A DNA stretch of 8,424 nt from Actinomycetes bacterium (GTDB lineage Bacteria > Actinomycetota > Acidimicrobiia > Acidimicrobiales > Acidimicrobiaceae). Numbering within the stretch: the first letter of the stretch is position 1; the number at the start of each line of letters is the position of its first letter. This document shows, piece by piece, positions 7,288-8,424 of this stretch. The stretch lies in contig JAKBGL010000045.1 in the NCBI GenBank assembly GCA_021833085.1, positions 1-8,424 of the forward strand, given 5' to 3'. The position numbers were made by a program, and so were the translations under genes. The notes beneath the pieces are model-generated. The model saw nothing but the letters and a program-made list of their open reading frames with translations. It did no database searches and was not told the DNA's origin.

Positions 7288-8361
7288 GTGCAGTTGAATT
7301 CGAGTGAAGATAAGTTAGGCCCCGGCGAAGTGAACGCCGATCAGATCGACTATCTAAAGGATCTGATAGATGAGATAATCAAATCAACCAACGCTGGTCA
7401 CAATCGAGACTTGATCCGAAGGCTGATCACCCAAAGCATAAGGCTCAGCGAAGACGACCTAGACCGACTTGATCTCAAGATCTTAACCTCTGCACTTAGG
7501 GAGCTCAGAGACGCTTTCGATATCTTTGCCCCTTTCAAGATCCGGCGCAAATTAACTATATTCGGATCGGCTCGTACTAAAGTATCCGAAGATTCCTACC
7601 AGTTAGCCAAAGACCTTGCATGTGCAATGGCAACAGAAGGCTGGATGACCGTTACTGGAGGCGGTCCTGGGATAATGGAAGCTGGAATGGTCGGAGCTGG
7701 GAGTAACAACTCCTTTGGGATCGGCATCCGTCTCCCCTTTGAGGACGAAGGGGCTCCATCTGCGAAAGCCTACCGTGTCGAGATGAAGTACTTCTTTACC
7801 CGGAAACTAATGTTGGTAAAGGAGTCCGATGCTTTCGTTTCGCTTCCTGGCGGTTTTGGAACTTTAGATGAGACATTCGAGCTCCTAACCCTAATGCAGA
7901 CCGGGAAAGCCCAGCTTGCACCTTTAGTACTGTTGGAGCCTCCCTCTTGTAAGTACTTTGAACTTCTGTCAGACTTCATACGGGAAGCCATAGAAAAGGG
8001 AGGGTATATATCGTCACAAGATATGAGCCTGATTAGTTTTGCAAAGGACGTCGAAACGGCAAAGTCGATCATCACACAGTTTTACTCGAACTTTCAGTCG
8101 ATGCGCTTCGTCGGTAACCAGCTAGTGATTCGCGTCAAAGACAAACCATCTGAGTCGCTTATCGAGCTACTTAATGAACACTTCCAAGATATCTGTAAAA
8201 ATCAACCCGACTTTAGACCCATAGAAGTAACTTACGAAGAACTGAGAGACCAAGACTGCCTCGACTGTCACAGAATCGCATTCACATTCAATAAGTCGTC
8301 TTATGGAAGGTTGCGTAAAGCTGTAGATCTCATTAACGATAACTCAAGCTCGCCCACCTAG
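7288..8361 (+). CDS. Long-form LOG / TIGR00730 family protein (putative nucleotide 5'-monophosphate phosphoribohydrolase)
   Basis: The core at ~88-265 is a Rossmann-like LOG domain: LTIFGSAR (89-96), GGGPGIMEAG (124-133), TRKLMLVKESDAF (171-183) and LPGGFGTLDE (186-195), the PGG-x-GT-x-x-E nucleotide-binding and catalytic motif. LOG enzymes cleave the N-glycosidic bond of nucleoside 5'-monophosphates to free base and ribose 5-phosphate; some act on cytokinin nucleotides, while the larger bacterial relative PpnN (YgdH) acts on purine nucleotides. The 357 residues exceed the usual ~190-residue LOG by a helical N-terminal extension (~1-85) and a C-terminal domain (~266-357) containing RFVGNQLVIRV and SSYGRLRKAVDLIN, so substrate specificity is open. 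The GTG start at 7288 has only a weak AGTGG upstream that overlaps the fbiC stop, which suggests translational coupling to fbiC. An in-frame stop at 7261-7263 rules out an earlier start. Tandem stops TAGTAG end it. Confidence 0.85.
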   Translation: MQLNSSEDKLGPGEVNADQIDYLKDLIDEIIKSTNAGHNRDLIRRLITQSIRLSEDDLDRLDLKILTSALRELRDAFDIFAPFKIRRKLTIFGSARTKVSEDSYQLAKDLACAMATEGWMTVTGGGPGIMEAGMVGAGSNNSFGIGIRLPFEDEGAPSAKAYRVEMKYFFTRKLMLVKESDAFVSLPGGFGTLDETFELLTLMQTGKAQLAPLVLLEPPSCKYFELLSDFIREAIEKGGYISSQDMSLISFAKDVETAKSIITQFYSNFQSMRFVGNQLVIRVKDKPSESLIELLNEHFQDICKNQPDFRPIEVTYEELRDQDCLDCHRIAFTFNKSSYGRLRKAVDLINDNSSSPT

Positions 8362-8374
8362 TAGTCGACAATTA

Positions 8375-8399
8375 ACAGGTGTCAAACTGCTCCGCCTGT
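8375..8399 (+). other. Hairpin downstream of the LOG gene
   Basis: ACAGGTG at 8375-8381 pairs with CGCCTGT at 8393-8399 (seven base pairs including one G-T wobble) around an 11-base loop. It starts 13 nt after the LOG stop, which is where a transcript end would be expected. However, no T-run follows on this strand, so an intrinsic terminator is not shown. Confidence 0.3.
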
Positions 8400-8424
8400 G
8401 GGTTACCAAAAAGCGACCCTCAAG

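Noticed and set aside
8257..8271. CLDCH in the LOG protein (residues 324-328) matches the CxxCH haem c attachment motif.
   Set aside because: The protein has no signal peptide and is a cytoplasmic enzyme type; a lone five-residue match is most likely chance, although two close cysteines could in principle bind metal.

Overview
This window is a compact, single-strand block of central-carbon and cofactor genes. It holds the 3' end of an MFS transporter followed by six complete genes, all on the + strand: a FIST-domain protein, transaldolase (tal), a short glucose-6-phosphate isomerase (pgi), 6-phosphogluconolactonase (pgl), a fused CofG-CofH FO synthase (fbiC) and a long-form LOG/TIGR00730 protein. 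I see no RNA genes, mobile elements, CRISPR arrays or prophage traces.

The fused FbiC, the actinobacterial-style transaldolase and the use of GTG and TTG starts suggest an actinobacterium. Base composition looks intermediate (roughly 45-50% G+C by eye, with many AGA, CTA and TTA codons), which is low for that phylum. An Acidimicrobiia-like lineage (the iron-oxidising acidophile group has members of intermediate G+C) would fit, but this is inference from gene content and not a demonstrated assignment.

Layout: 2-193 transporter tail; 194-264 short gap; 265-1425 FIST protein; 1436-2524 tal, only 10 nt downstream; 2525-2605 gap with a small hairpin and a strong ribosome binding site; 2606-3958 pgi (GTG start); 3959-4070 gap; 4071-4847 pgl (TTG start); 4848-4952 gap with a possible promoter; 4953-7277 fbiC; 7288-8361 LOG protein (GTG start), 10 nt downstream; 8362-8424 non-coding tail with a weak hairpin.

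How the genes may work together: Pgi supplies or drains glucose 6-phosphate, Pgl hydrolyses 6-phosphogluconolactone, and Tal acts in the non-oxidative pentose phosphate branch. No NADP-dependent glucose-6-phosphate dehydrogenase (zwf) or opcA lies between them, where many actinobacteria carry it. Instead the next gene makes FO, the chromophore of coenzyme F420. Because some actinobacteria oxidise glucose 6-phosphate with an F420-dependent dehydrogenase, the arrangement invites the hypothesis of an F420-linked oxidative branch. The LOG protein, if it releases ribose 5-phosphate from nucleotides, would feed the same pathway. Most of the window is recognisable metabolism. The less ordinary points are the degenerate FIST gene heading the cluster, the short Pgi with no obvious catalytic histidine, and the pentose phosphate/F420 linkage.
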